NCBI GenBank assembly: GCA_900317585.1 | Contig: ONHG01000002.1 | Location: 1 to 64,000 of the forward strand | Direction: 5' to 3' | From: an uncultured Lachnospiraceae bacterium | Lineage (GTDB): Bacteria > Bacillota > Clostridia > Lachnospirales > Lachnospiraceae | Length of the DNA stretch: 64,000 bases | Shown here: one piece after another, positions 7,770 through 17,052 of the stretch | Layout of the letters: every line of letters begins with the position of its first letter | Position numbering within the stretch: the stretch's first letter is position 1 | The notes under the pieces: model-generated | What the model was told of the DNA's origin: nothing | The model's database searches: none | The model's input: the letters and a program-made list of their open reading frames with translations, nothing else | Program-made: the position numbers and the translations under genes

Positions 7770-7958
7770 TTGGATGTAAGTGACGAAAAAACATGTGTAA
7801 GATGCGTTAAAGAGTATACAAAAGTAAGCGGATTAAAATATCAGGATGGAAATTATGAGCTGGTAAAGCTTCAGGACAAGGAATATCAGGATAAATTGCA
7901 GATCCAGATTGATTATTGTACAGACCATAATGGCAATGAAGATGGCAAGGCAAAATAA
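7770..7958 (+). pseudogene. Possible gene fragment (62 codons)
   Basis: A plus-strand frame lies between divergent-looking neighbours. Its composition is protein-like (K/E/D/Q-rich, with C-V-R-C and S-G-L-K-Y-Q-D-G-N-Y-E-L-V-K-L), but there is no ribosome site before its ATG. It may be the 3' end of a lost secreted or lipoprotein gene. The rest of the gap (7959-8005) shows nothing. Confidence 0.3.
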
Positions 7959-8005
7959 ACTGTTATGTAAGAAGCAAAACCAATGAGTAAAAGCAGATAC
8001 CATAA

Positions 8006-8608
8006 TTACCGCTGATGCAGTATATTTATCCTTACCGGTCCGTTATTGTGCTTTATCAGGTGTCTGTATATCACAATCCCTGCGATTATGAAGCAGCCAA
8101 TCTGGATTGAGGCTGTTTTTATAGTCAAAAGGACATTGAATGCAAAAAAACCAAATGTCAGAATAGATCTGAGCGAATGTGGATTTATTATTACTACAAC
8201 TGAAAAGAATATAAAGAAAAATGCTAGATAGACAGCCGGATGCAATTCCGGAAACAGGCCCAAAAGGACTCCGAAGGAGGCGGTAATAGCTTTACCGCCT
8301 TTTTGTTTTTGTAAAAAAGGAAATGCATGTCCAAAGACAGGTGCAACTAAAACAGGTACAAACAGAAGTGAGTTTATATCTAAGTATTTCTGACCAAGAT
8401 ACACCGGGATAAATCCTTTTGCAAGCTCACATATGAGTGAGAGTATTCCGCATAAAAAGCCACCATACATAAATGCGTTGCTCACACCCGGATTGTGGTC
8501 ATCGGGAAGTGTGCAGATATCAATGTTTTTTAATAGTTTTGGTATCCAGTAAGCAAAGAGAGTGCTTCCGAGTACGAAGCCTAAGAGTGTAAATAAAAAA
8601 TATAGCAT
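8006..8608 (-). CDS. PlsY-like glycerol-3-phosphate acyltransferase family membrane protein
   Basis: A 200-residue protein with about five hydrophobic helices. PlsY landmarks are visible: G-S-T-L-F-A-Y-W near the N-terminus, a D-D-H-N-P-G-V-S-N-A segment in place of the usual N-P-G-A-T-N, the G-H-A-F-P-F motif and K-G-G-K-A-I. PlsY transfers an acyl group from acyl-phosphate to glycerol-3-phosphate. The divergence suggests a paralogue, not necessarily the housekeeping enzyme. It lies 40 bases downstream of a glycolipid-type glycosyltransferase, which supports a membrane-lipid role. Confidence 0.75.
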   Translation of the reverse strand: MLYFLFTLLGFVLGSTLFAYWIPKLLKNIDICTLPDDHNPGVSNAFMYGGFLCGILSLICELAKGFIPVYLGQKYLDINSLLFVPVLVAPVFGHAFPFLQKQKGGKAITASFGVLLGLFPELHPAVYLAFFFIFFSVVVIINPHSLRSILTFGFFAFNVLLTIKTASIQIGCFIIAGIVIYRHLIKHNNGPVRINILHQR

Positions 8609-8648
8609 GATAATTTCCTTATAGTTTTATAGTTACATGGTTTTATAG

Positions 8649-9776
8649 TCAGTCAGTTGTATCAGTGTGAGTCAGTTCTTCAAGCAGACCAACAATCTGT
8701 ATGGCAGCATAGGGCTTTCGCTCACGGCGCTGTGCACGTATCATTTCTGCATTTTGCTCTTTATTTTCTATCATTATTTTCCCAAGCTCAATCTGCTTTG
8801 ACAGACGCTTTGATGAGACAGACAGATGACGTTTTTTGAAAAATGCAACATTTGCTGCCTCGCATCCGGGGATTGGAGCAGTGTGTACAATCGGTATATT
8901 TTTTACCAGTGCCTCAGTTGATGTGAGGCCGCCGGGCTTTGTATAGATTACATCACAGGCATCCATGAAAAGCGAAACCTGATTGGTGTAGCCTATTACG
9001 TGTACACGTTTGTTGAACTTAAACTCATTTTGTAGTATGCGTTTTATTTTAGTATTGTTGCCGCAAATGATTACAATATGCTCATTATTATGGCATCTTA
9101 TTGCAAGCTCTGCGGCAAAGACAGCAAGCTTGCCAAAACCCATGCTGCCACTCATCACAAGAAAGATAGGCACATCGGATGGCAGATGTAATCTTGTTCT
9201 TGCAGCAGCTTTAGCAGTCCTTGTACAGAAGGCCTGTCGTACCGGGATGCCTAATGGCAGCAGCTTGTTTTCAGGAATACCACGTTTTGCAAATTCATCG
9301 GTCAGATCATCGTGTGGAATAACATAATAATCCACATTTGTCTCTTCCCAGAATGGGATACAGGTGTAGTCGGTTCCCACAGCGACGGCAGGGATATGAA
9401 GCAGATTTTTTCGCTTCATGCAGCTCAGGGTCTCAGCAGGGTACAGATGAGGTGTGACGACAGCATCAAAGCCGTTTGATTCAATGTATGCTGATAGCTT
9501 TTTACAAAGCAGGGCATTGGCAAAATAGACAGGGGATTTACGTTTATCACTCGATATCAGCATGCCAACCTTATAGAGTAGTCCGAAGAAAAACGGAATA
9601 TGCTTTACAATGCCTATATATGCTCCTGATACTGCGTGCGATATTCCTTTACCCGATAAGAGAAACATATCTATCATTGTCACAGAATGTCCTTTATGCT
9701 CTGCCGCTTCTTTTATAGCTTTACCGGCACTGTTGTGTCCCTCGCCGGTGCCACAGGATAAAATAAGAATTTTCAA
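8649..9776 (-). CDS. MGDG-synthase/UgtP-type glycosyltransferase
   Basis: A 375-residue GT28/GT-B enzyme resembling processive diacylglycerol glucosyltransferases and MGDG synthases. The N-terminus L-K-I-L-I-L-S-C-G-T-G-E-G-H-N is the family hallmark; the C-terminal half carries the nucleotide-sugar region Y-T-K-P-G-G-L-T-S-T-E-A and P-I-P-G-C-E-A-A-N. I place the start at a TTG at 9774-9776, about ten bases after AGGAAGG; the longer ATG frame from 9821 has no ribosome site and adds 15 residues before the conserved first strand. The sugar and lipid acceptor are not determinable. Operon with the PlsY-like gene. Confidence 0.82.
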   Translation of the reverse strand: MKILILSCGTGEGHNSAGKAIKEAAEHKGHSVTMIDMFLLSGKGISHAVSGAYIGIVKHIPFFFGLLYKVGMLISSDKRKSPVYFANALLCKKLSAYIESNGFDAVVTPHLYPAETLSCMKRKNLLHIPAVAVGTDYTCIPFWEETNVDYYVIPHDDLTDEFAKRGIPENKLLPLGIPVRQAFCTRTAKAAARTRLHLPSDVPIFLVMSGSMGFGKLAVFAAELAIRCHNNEHIVIICGNNTKIKRILQNEFKFNKRVHVIGYTNQVSLFMDACDVIYTKPGGLTSTEALVKNIPIVHTAPIPGCEAANVAFFKKRHLSVSSKRLSKQIELGKIMIENKEQNAEMIRAQRRERKPYAAIQIVGLLEELTHTDTTD

Positions 9777-9955
9777 ACCGTTTAATTCCTTCCTAAATAA
9801 AATATGCGATAAGTGTACCATAATTTTTTAAAATAATCTACAGTGCAATAAAAGGTTGACATATCTAAGTTCAAAGCTTATTGTGGTAGCTGGAATGTAA
9901 AAAATAGTATAATTATAAACTACAGATTATGGATATGATGGAGGCTTTATTTGAG

Positions 9956-10900
9956 ATGGAAAATTTAATGTTTTGTCTAAATGCCACAGGACCTATTTTT
10001 CTGATGATGGTGTTTGGACTTTTTCTTCGCAAAGTGGGAATTTTGGACGAAGACTTTGCAAATAGGATGAATAAGTTTGTGTTTAAGATTCCTTTACCAT
10101 TTTTGCTGTTTAGCGATCTTGCAGCGGTTGATTTTTCAAAGGTTTGGAACATTAAGTTTATAGTATTCTGCTTTGTGGTTACGCTGATAAGCATTACAAT
10201 ATCAACACTTGTTTCCTGTTTGTGGAGGGATAAATCCATACGGGGCGAGTTTATACAGGCCTCATACAGAAGCAGTGCGGCGCTGCTTGGAATAGCTTTT
10301 ATCCAGAATATCTATGGAAATGCAGGCATGGCACCTGTCATGATTATAGGAAGTGTGCCGCTTTACAATGTGATGGCGGTTATAGTACTTTCGTTTTTTA
10401 AGCCGGGGCAAAACGGCATAGACAGGGCAGTGCTCAAAAAGACATTTAAGGGAATAGTGACCAATCCTATTATTTTAGGAATTGTTGCAGGACTTCTGTG
10501 GTCAGCTATAGGCCTGCCATATGCAGGAATACCGGCAAAGGCAGTGACGAGCGTTGGCAATATGGCTACACCTATGGGGCTTATGGCCATGGGTGCCACC
10601 TTTGATTTGAAAAAAGCATCAGCAAAGGCAAAGCCGGCATTTGCAGCCACATTTATCAAGCTTGTAGGCTTTGTAGCAGTATTTCTTCCTATTGCAGTAG
10701 CTTTCGGGTTCAGGGATAGTGAGCTTATTGCAATTCTTGTGATGCTTGGCTCAGCTACTACAGTGAGCTGCTTTGTCATGGCAAGAAATATGGGGCATGA
10801 GGGCGTTATCTCATCGACCACGATAATGCTCACGACACTGCTCAGTGCTTTTACACTGACCCTTTGGCTTTATATAATTAAAAGTCTGGGGCTTGTATAA
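9956..10900 (+). CDS. AEC family transporter (auxin-efflux-carrier type permease)
   Basis: A 314-residue, roughly ten-helix membrane protein. The N-terminus (P-I-F-L-M-M-V-F-G-L-F-L-R-K-V-G-I) and the central N-P-I-I-L-G-I-V-A-G-L-L region are characteristic of AEC (PF03547) carriers, which export organic anions or amino acids. Start at 9956 after GGAGG (9941-9945); an ATG at 9929 is also in frame but poorly placed. The substrate is unknown. It is followed by the amino acid ABC operon, but a 140-base gap with its own promoter separates them. Confidence 0.85.
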   Translation: MENLMFCLNATGPIFLMMVFGLFLRKVGILDEDFANRMNKFVFKIPLPFLLFSDLAAVDFSKVWNIKFIVFCFVVTLISITISTLVSCLWRDKSIRGEFIQASYRSSAALLGIAFIQNIYGNAGMAPVMIIGSVPLYNVMAVIVLSFFKPGQNGIDRAVLKKTFKGIVTNPIILGIVAGLLWSAIGLPYAGIPAKAVTSVGNMATPMGLMAMGATFDLKKASAKAKPAFAATFIKLVGFVAVFLPIAVAFGFRDSELIAILVMLGSATTVSCFVMARNMGHEGVISSTTIMLTTLLSAFTLTLWLYIIKSLGLV

Positions 10901-10940
10901 AATGGAAGAACATAACTGTTGATTTGGTGGATAATTACTC

Positions 10941-10969
10941 TTTACTTTAACGTGATAATTTGCTAATAT
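10941..10969 (+). promoter_or_regulatory. Predicted sigma-A promoter of the amino acid ABC operon
   Basis: TTTACT (10941-10946), 17-base spacer, TAATAT (10964-10969), about 72 bases before the binding-protein start. Confidence 0.5.
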
Positions 10970-11040
10970 GTTAAAAGATTGTAGTTATTGGATGCTTCTG
11001 AATAATTACAATGATTATTTAACATATGGAGGAAATGAGT

Positions 11041-11847
11041 ATGAGAAGAGGATTAGCACTTCTTTTGACAGCAACTTTAGCACTTTCAATGACTGCCTGT
11101 GGTGGCAGCAAGGGTGCAGGAACACAAAAAAGCGAAAAGGGCGACGGCATGACCTACGCAGTTGAGGCAGGCTCAGCAGGAGAGGCTGTGGCAAAGGAAA
11201 AGGGCTTTAATTACAATTCGGTTTCATCACAGGCTGATGCGCTTATGGAGGTTAAATCAGGTACATCTGATGCGGCAATCATAGACCTTTTAATGGCAGG
11301 AGCCATGATTGGAGATGGCACAAGCTACCCTGATTTAGTACATACAACAGAGCTTACATCAGAGAAGTATGGTGTCGGATGCCGTAAGGGTTCTGATCTT
11401 GCTTCATATATCAACAGTGTACTCGCAGAATCATATGCTGATGGCAGCGCGCAGGAGATTGCAAAGAAATACGGAGTACAGGATTCACTCCTTGAGCAGG
11501 AGCCTTGCGAGTTCAAGCAGTCTGAAAGCGACAGTGATGTGGATTATATCAAGTCACAGGGCAAGCTGATAGTCGGTATCACAGAGTTTGAGCCTATGGA
11601 TTACAAGGATAAGGATGATAAATGGATTGGCTTTGATGCAGATATGGCTAGACTTGTCGGTGAGAAGCTCGGCGTGGATGTTGAATTTGTAGTTATCGAC
11701 TGGGACAACAAGGTTATGGAGCTTGATTCAAAGAAGATTGACGTTGTCTGGAATGGTATGACACTCACAGATGAGGTTACAAAGTCTATGGAATGCACAA
11801 ATGCATACTGTAACAATGCACAGGTAGTTGTTGAGCGGGAGAAATAA
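11041..11847 (+). CDS. Amino acid ABC transporter substrate-binding lipoprotein, circularly permuted
   Basis: A 268-residue lipoprotein: signal peptide with lipobox ending at C20, short G/S/K linker, then binding-protein halves in reversed order. Residues ~39-153 (A-V-E-A-G-S-A-G-E-A..., A-L-M-E-V-K-S-G-T-S-D-A-A, Y-G-V-G-C-R-K-G-S-D-L, E-I-A-K-K-Y-G) are what normally forms the C-terminal half of a HisJ/GlnH-type protein. Residues ~165-264 (D-Y-I-K-S-Q-G-K-L-I-V-G-I-T-E-F-E-P-M, W-I-G-F-D-A-D-M-A, W-N-G-M-T-L-T-D-E-V) are the normal N-terminal lobe, ending at the hinge strand N-A-Q-V-V-V. A 12-residue linker joins them. The usual segment just after the hinge is missing. Start supported by GGAGG at 11027-11031. 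Permease and ATPase follow directly. Confidence 0.88.
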   Translation: MRRGLALLLTATLALSMTACGGSKGAGTQKSEKGDGMTYAVEAGSAGEAVAKEKGFNYNSVSSQADALMEVKSGTSDAAIIDLLMAGAMIGDGTSYPDLVHTTELTSEKYGVGCRKGSDLASYINSVLAESYADGSAQEIAKKYGVQDSLLEQEPCEFKQSESDSDVDYIKSQGKLIVGITEFEPMDYKDKDDKWIGFDADMARLVGEKLGVDVEFVVIDWDNKVMELDSKKIDVVWNGMTLTDEVTKSMECTNAYCNNAQVVVEREK

Positions 11848-11848
11848 A

Positions 11849-12505
11849 ATGTTCTGGACTGTTACACAAGCACTTATGAGTGGTCTGTGGACCACTTTTG
11901 AAATATTTATACTCACACTTATATTTGCACTGCCACTGGGGCTTATATTTGCATTTGGGCTTTTGAGCAGGTTTAAGCCTGTCAAGGCTGTCATGAATGT
12001 GTTTGTATGGGTTATCCGCGGCACACCGCTTATGCTTCAGCTTATCATTATATTCTACGGACCGGGCTTGTGGCTTCATCAGGCTATATGGAGTGGTGAC
12101 GAGACCGGACGTATTACAGCGACGGTTGTAGCGTTTGTCATCAACTATGCATGTTATTTCTCTGTTATATTCAGAGGTGGCATAGAGGGTGTTCCGGCCG
12201 GTCAGAGAGAGGCAGGACAGGTGTTAGGCATGACAAAGCAGCAGATTTTCTTTAAAATCACTCTGCTTCAGATGATCAAGCGTGTTGTTCCGCCTATGTC
12301 AAATGAGATAATCACTCTGGTAAAGGATACTTCTCTTGCCAGAATTATTGCGGCATACGAGCTTACCTTTGCGGGAGCGGCGTTTATGAAGTCTGACGGA
12401 CTTACATGGCCACTGTTTTATACAGGTGTATTTTATCTCGTATTTGTCGGAATCCTTACACTTTTATTTAATTATATCGAGAAAAAGCTGGATTATTTCA
12501 GGTAG
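11849..12505 (+). CDS. Amino acid ABC transporter permease
   Basis: A 218-residue HisM/GlnP-type inner-membrane permease with about five helices. The EAA-type loop that docks the ATPase is visible as E-A-G-Q-V-L-G-M-T-K-Q-Q-I-F-F-K-I-T-L-L-Q. The early V-I-R-G-T-P-L-M-L-Q-L motif is characteristic of polar amino acid permeases. It starts one base after the binding-protein stop; an in-frame TTG at 11828 would overlap it. Confidence 0.92.
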   Translation: MFWTVTQALMSGLWTTFEIFILTLIFALPLGLIFAFGLLSRFKPVKAVMNVFVWVIRGTPLMLQLIIIFYGPGLWLHQAIWSGDETGRITATVVAFVINYACYFSVIFRGGIEGVPAGQREAGQVLGMTKQQIFFKITLLQMIKRVVPPMSNEIITLVKDTSLARIIAAYELTFAGAAFMKSDGLTWPLFYTGVFYLVFVGILTLLFNYIEKKLDYFR

Positions 12506-12514
12506 GAGGAAGAC

Positions 12515-13300
12515 ATGGCAATTTTAGAGGTTAGAAATATAGAAAAACACTTTGGAAGGACTAATGTGCTTAAGGATGTCAGTTTTTCCATGGAGGAGGG
12601 CAATGCTCTTGCCATAATCGGTTCATCAGGCTCAGGAAAGACTACGCTGTTACGGTGTCTCAATTTCCTTGAGAGACCTGACAGTGGTCAGATTATTGTG
12701 AATGGTGAGACACTCTTTGATGCTTCCGAAGCGGGCAAGGATAAAGACGCGGAGCTTCGCAAAAAGAGGCTGCATTTTGGTATGGTGTTTCAGCAGTTTA
12801 ATCTTTTTCCACAGTACACAGCACTTGAGAATGTTACTCTGGCAGAGCGCCTTCTGGCACAGGAGACACCTGAGTTTAAAAAGGATAAAAAAGCAATCCT
12901 TACACGTATTGATGAGCATGGAAAGGAGCTTCTGGACAGGATGGGGCTTGCTGAGAGGATGAACCATTATCCGCATCAGCTCTCAGGTGGACAGCAGCAG
13001 CGTGTAGCTATAGCAAGGGCACTGGCACTTAAGCCTGATATACTCTGCTTTGATGAGCCTACATCTGCTCTTGACCCGGAGCTTACCGGAGAGGTGCTCA
13101 AGGTCATCCGTTCCCTTGCGCAGCAGAATACCACAATGATTATTGTTACACATGAGATGGCCTTTGCGCGTGATGTCGCAGATCAGGTGATCTTCATGGA
13201 CGGTGGTGTGATTGTTGAGCATGGTGACCCACATGAGGTGATTGACCATCCGAAGGAGGAGCGTACCAGGCAGTTCCTCACCAGATATGCGAACGGCTGA
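12515..13300 (+). CDS. Amino acid ABC transporter ATP-binding protein
   Basis: A 261-residue ATPase of the polar amino acid (GlnQ/HisP) class. It has Walker A G-S-S-G-S-G-K-T-T at 36-44, a Q-loop (V-F-Q-Q-F-N-L-F-P), the L-S-G-G-Q-Q-Q-R signature near 156, Walker B I-L-C-F-D-E-P with the following T-S-A-L-D, and an H-loop T-H-E-M. It is preceded by TAGGAGGAAGAC. It couples ATP hydrolysis to uptake through the upstream permease; the specific amino acid cannot be assigned. Confidence 0.95.
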   Translation: MAILEVRNIEKHFGRTNVLKDVSFSMEEGNALAIIGSSGSGKTTLLRCLNFLERPDSGQIIVNGETLFDASEAGKDKDAELRKKRLHFGMVFQQFNLFPQYTALENVTLAERLLAQETPEFKKDKKAILTRIDEHGKELLDRMGLAERMNHYPHQLSGGQQQRVAIARALALKPDILCFDEPTSALDPELTGEVLKVIRSLAQQNTTMIIVTHEMAFARDVADQVIFMDGGVIVEHGDPHEVIDHPKEERTRQFLTRYANG

Positions 13301-13364
13301 TGTGTGAGAAATATATTTTACATGTCGAAAAAGTGTGAAATAAGTGTAAATTGAAAAGTAGATA

Positions 13365-13393
13365 TTGATTTTTTTTTAACAAACATATATACT
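13365..13393 (+). promoter_or_regulatory. Predicted sigma-A promoter of pckA
   Basis: TTGATT (13365-13370), 17-base spacer, TATACT (13388-13393), 52 bases before the start. The hexamers are identical to those predicted for thrC at 24173-24201. Confidence 0.75.
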
Positions 13394-13445
13394 AACAAAA
13401 GAAATGGATGTAAATCCATAATTTATAGAAAAGAGGTTTATTCAA

Positions 13446-15050
13446 ATGGCAAATGTTGATTTAACAAAGTATGGCATTACCGGAACAACAGAGATCGTTC
13501 ACAATCCTTCTTACGAGACATTATTCGAGGAAGAGACAAAAGCCGGCCTTGAGGGTTACGAGGTTGGTAAGGAGACAGAGCTTGGTGCAGTTAACGTTAT
13601 GACAGGTATCTACACTGGACGTTCTCCTAAAGATAAATATATCGTTATGGACGAGAATTCTAAGGACACAGTATGGTGGAATACACCTGAGTATCCAAAC
13701 GACAACCATCCAATGAAAGAGGATGTTTGGGCAACAGTTAAGGATCTTGCTAAGAAAGAGCTTAGCAACAAGAAGCTTTTCGTAGTAGATGCATTCTGTG
13801 GAGCAAACAAGGATACACGTATGGCTGTTCGTTTCATCGTTGAGGTTGCTTGGCAGGCTCATTTTGTAACAAACATGTTCATCCAGCCATCAGCAGAGGA
13901 GCTTGAGAACTTCGAGCCTGATTTCGTAGTATACAATGCTTCAAAGGCTAAGGTTGAGAACTACAAGGAGTTAGGTCTTAACTCAGAGACATGTGTTGCA
14001 TTCAACATCACATCAAAAGAGCAGGTTATCATCAATACATGGTACGGCGGAGAGATGAAGAAGGGTATGTTCTCTATGATGAACTACTACCTCCCACTCA
14101 AGGGCATCGCTTCAATGCACTGCTCAGCAAACGCTGACATGAACGGAGAGAACACAGCAATCTTCTTCGGTCTTTCAGGAACAGGTAAGACAACACTTTC
14201 TACAGATCCTAAGCGTCTTCTTATCGGAGATGACGAGCACGGCTGGGATGACAACGGTGTATTCAACTTCGAGGGTGGATGCTACGCTAAGGTTATCGGT
14301 CTTGACAAAGAGTCTGAGCCTGATATCTACAACGCAATCAGAAGAGATGCTCTTCTTGAGAACGTTACAGTTGCTGATGATGGAAAGATTGATTTCGAGG
14401 ACAAGAGTGTAACAGAGAATACACGTGTATCTTACCCAATCAACCACATCACAAATATTGTTAAGCCAGTATCTTCAGCACCGGCTGCAAAGAACGTAAT
14501 CTTCCTTTCAGCAGATGCATTCGGAGTACTTCCACCAGTATCTATTCTTACACCTGAGCAGACACAGTACTACTTCCTTTCAGGATTTACTGCAAAGCTT
14601 GCAGGAACAGAGCGTGGAATTACTGAGCCAACACCTACATTCTCAGCTTGCTTCGGACAGGCATTCCTTGAGCTTCATCCTACAAAATACGCTGCAGAGC
14701 TCGTTAAGAAGATGGAGAAGTCAGGCGCTAAGGCATACCTTGTAAATACAGGATGGAACGGAACAGGAAAGAGAATCACAATCAAGGATACAAGAGGAAT
14801 CATCGACGCTATCCTTTCTGGTGATATCCTTAATGCTCCAACAAAGAAGATCCCTATGTTCGATTTCGAGGTTCCTACAGAGCTTCCAGGAGTTGATTCA
14901 GGAATCCTTGATCCTCGTGACACATATGCTGATGCTTCTGAGTGGGAGGCAAAGGCTAAAGATCTTGCAGAGAGATTCAACAAGAACTTTGTTAAGTACA
15001 CAACAAATGAGGCTGGTAAAGCACTTGTTGCAGCAGGACCACAGTTATAA
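13446..15050 (+). CDS. pckA: Phosphoenolpyruvate carboxykinase (ATP)
   Basis: A 534-residue enzyme of normal family length. It interconverts oxaloacetate plus ATP and PEP, CO2 plus ADP; in anaerobic gut Clostridia it often runs toward oxaloacetate. Visible motifs are Y-T-G-R-S-P-K-D-K near the N-terminus, the PEPCK-specific Walker [10 protein letters not shown] near 242, and the G-D-D-E-H-G-W metal/nucleotide region just after it. Codon use is strongly biased (highly expressed style). It stands alone between its own promoter and a strong terminator. Confidence 0.97.
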   Translation: MANVDLTKYGITGTTEIVHNPSYETLFEEETKAGLEGYEVGKETELGAVNVMTGIYTGRSPKDKYIVMDENSKDTVWWNTPEYPNDNHPMKEDVWATVKDLAKKELSNKKLFVVDAFCGANKDTRMAVRFIVEVAWQAHFVTNMFIQPSAEELENFEPDFVVYNASKAKVENYKELGLNSETCVAFNITSKEQVIINTWYGGEMKKGMFSMMNYYLPLKGIASMHCSANADMNGENTAIFFGLSGTGKTTLSTDPKRLLIGDDEHGWDDNGVFNFEGGCYAKVIGLDKESEPDIYNAIRRDALLENVTVADDGKIDFEDKSVTENTRVSYPINHITNIVKPVSSAPAAKNVIFLSADAFGVLPPVSILTPEQTQYYFLSGFTAKLAGTERGITEPTPTFSACFGQAFLELHPTKYAAELVKKMEKSGAKAYLVNTGWNGTGKRITIKDTRGIIDAILSGDILNAPTKKIPMFDFEVPTELPGVDSGILDPRDTYADASEWEAKAKDLAERFNKNFVKYTTNEAGKALVAAGPQL

Positions 15051-15081
15051 TATATTAAACAGAATTATATTAGATAATTCT

Positions 15082-15117
15082 AAAGCCGGGCGGTTGTATG
15101 TCGCCCGGCTTTTTTTG
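15082..15117 (+). terminator. Terminator of pckA
   Basis: AAAGCCGGGCG (15082-15092) pairs with CGCCCGGCTTT (15102-15112), followed by a T tract. Confidence 0.9.
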
Positions 15118-15219
15118 AAGATACTGTATAAAACGTTATAAAACAGGCATTTATCGAGGTTATGGATGTATAAATATTGTTATTAATAATATGAATTTAA
15201 GTTATATTAACGATATTGC

Positions 15220-15248
15220 TTGACAAATACAGATTATAGTAATATTAT
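15220..15248 (+). promoter_or_regulatory. Predicted sigma-A promoter of ilvN-ilvC
   Basis: Consensus TTGACA (15220-15225), 17-base spacer, TATTAT (15243-15248), 46 bases before ilvN. The leader is too short for a T-box. Confidence 0.8.
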
Positions 15249-15293
15249 CATCATGTGAACAGAAATAATAGAAATTGTGAGGAAGGTTTTTCG

Positions 15294-15794
15294 ATGAGAA
15301 GACAGGCATTATCTCTTTTAGTTGAGAACAATCCCGGAGTGACCAGTCGTATTTCAGGACTGTTCAGTCGAAGGGGATTTAATATTGATAGTTTCTCCTC
15401 AGGAGTTACAGCAGATCCGCGCTATACACGTATCACAATTGTTGCAAGCGGTGATGAGCAGGTGCTTGAGCAGATAGAGAAGCAGTTGGCGAAGCTTGAG
15501 GATGTACTTGATATCAAGAAGCTTGAGCCGGGACTCTCAGTGTGCAGGGAGCTTATTATGATAAAGATAAGAGCACTCGATACACAAAGACAGGCAGTTA
15601 TGAATGTGACTGAGATCTTCCACGGCAAGATAGTTGATGTCACTCATGACTCTATGATTATTGAGCTCATAGGTACACAGGACAAGCTTGATAATTTCAT
15701 AGACTTACTTAGCGGCTATGAGATATTAGAGCTCGCAAGAACGGGAATCACAGGACTTACCAGAGGTTCCAATGATGTAGTTATGTTGGATTAG
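15294..15794 (+). CDS. ilvN: Acetolactate synthase small (regulatory) subunit
   Basis: A 166-residue regulatory subunit that confers valine feedback on acetohydroxyacid synthase. The N-terminal ACT domain (~1-75) has L-S-L-L-V-E-N-N-P-G-V-T-S-R-I and R-R-G-F-N-I-D-S-F; the C-terminal ALS_ss domain ends in G-Y-E-I-L-E-L-A-R-T-G. Start at 15294 after GAGGAAGG; the in-frame ATG at 15255 adds an unconserved 13 residues. The catalytic subunit ilvB is not adjacent, so it must be encoded elsewhere. ilvC follows 57 bases downstream. Confidence 0.93.
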   Translation: MRRQALSLLVENNPGVTSRISGLFSRRGFNIDSFSSGVTADPRYTRITIVASGDEQVLEQIEKQLAKLEDVLDIKKLEPGLSVCRELIMIKIRALDTQRQAVMNVTEIFHGKIVDVTHDSMIIELIGTQDKLDNFIDLLSGYEILELARTGITGLTRGSNDVVMLD

Positions 15795-15836
15795 TCACAG
15801 GACAATCTTTACATATAAATAGTTTACTTAAATTAA

Positions 15837-16877
<1,041 letters not shown>

Positions 16878-16902
16878 TCTGTCAGATATATATGACAATA
16901 AG

Positions 16903-16932
16903 ACCCGGGGCAGTAATGCACCGGGTTTTTTA
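16903..16932 (+). terminator. Terminator of ilvN-ilvC
   Basis: ACCCGG (16903-16908) pairs with CCGGGT (16921-16926) over a loop that can pair further, followed by TTTTT. Confidence 0.8.
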
Positions 16933-16943
16933 TATAGCAAAAC

Positions 16944-16972
16944 TTGACAAAATATAGTGTGATGTGTAAAAT
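16944..16972 (+). promoter_or_regulatory. Predicted sigma-A promoter of leuS
   Basis: TTGACA (16944-16949), 17-base spacer, TAAAAT (16967-16972). Transcription would begin near 16979, giving a leader of about 74 bases before leuS. Confidence 0.8.
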
Positions 16973-17001
16973 TATGAATGTTAATCAGACGGATTAAAAA
17001 T

Positions 17002-17035
17002 ACGCCTTCGTCTCTTTGAGAGGCGGAGCGTTTTT
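17002..17035 (+). terminator. Terminator-like hairpin in the leuS leader
   Basis: An imperfect stem (ACGCCTTCGTCTC with GAGAGGCGGAGCGT, 3-base loop) runs directly into TTTTT at 17031-17035, seven bases before the leuS ribosome site. Because it lies downstream of the promoter it could act as an attenuator. No T-box sequence is present. Confidence 0.55.
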
Positions 17036-17052
17036 GATATAAGGAGGCAAGT

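Noticed and set aside
15226-15293. T-box or leader peptide before ilvN
   Set aside because: Only 45 bases separate promoter and start; no T-box sequence or branched-chain codon run.
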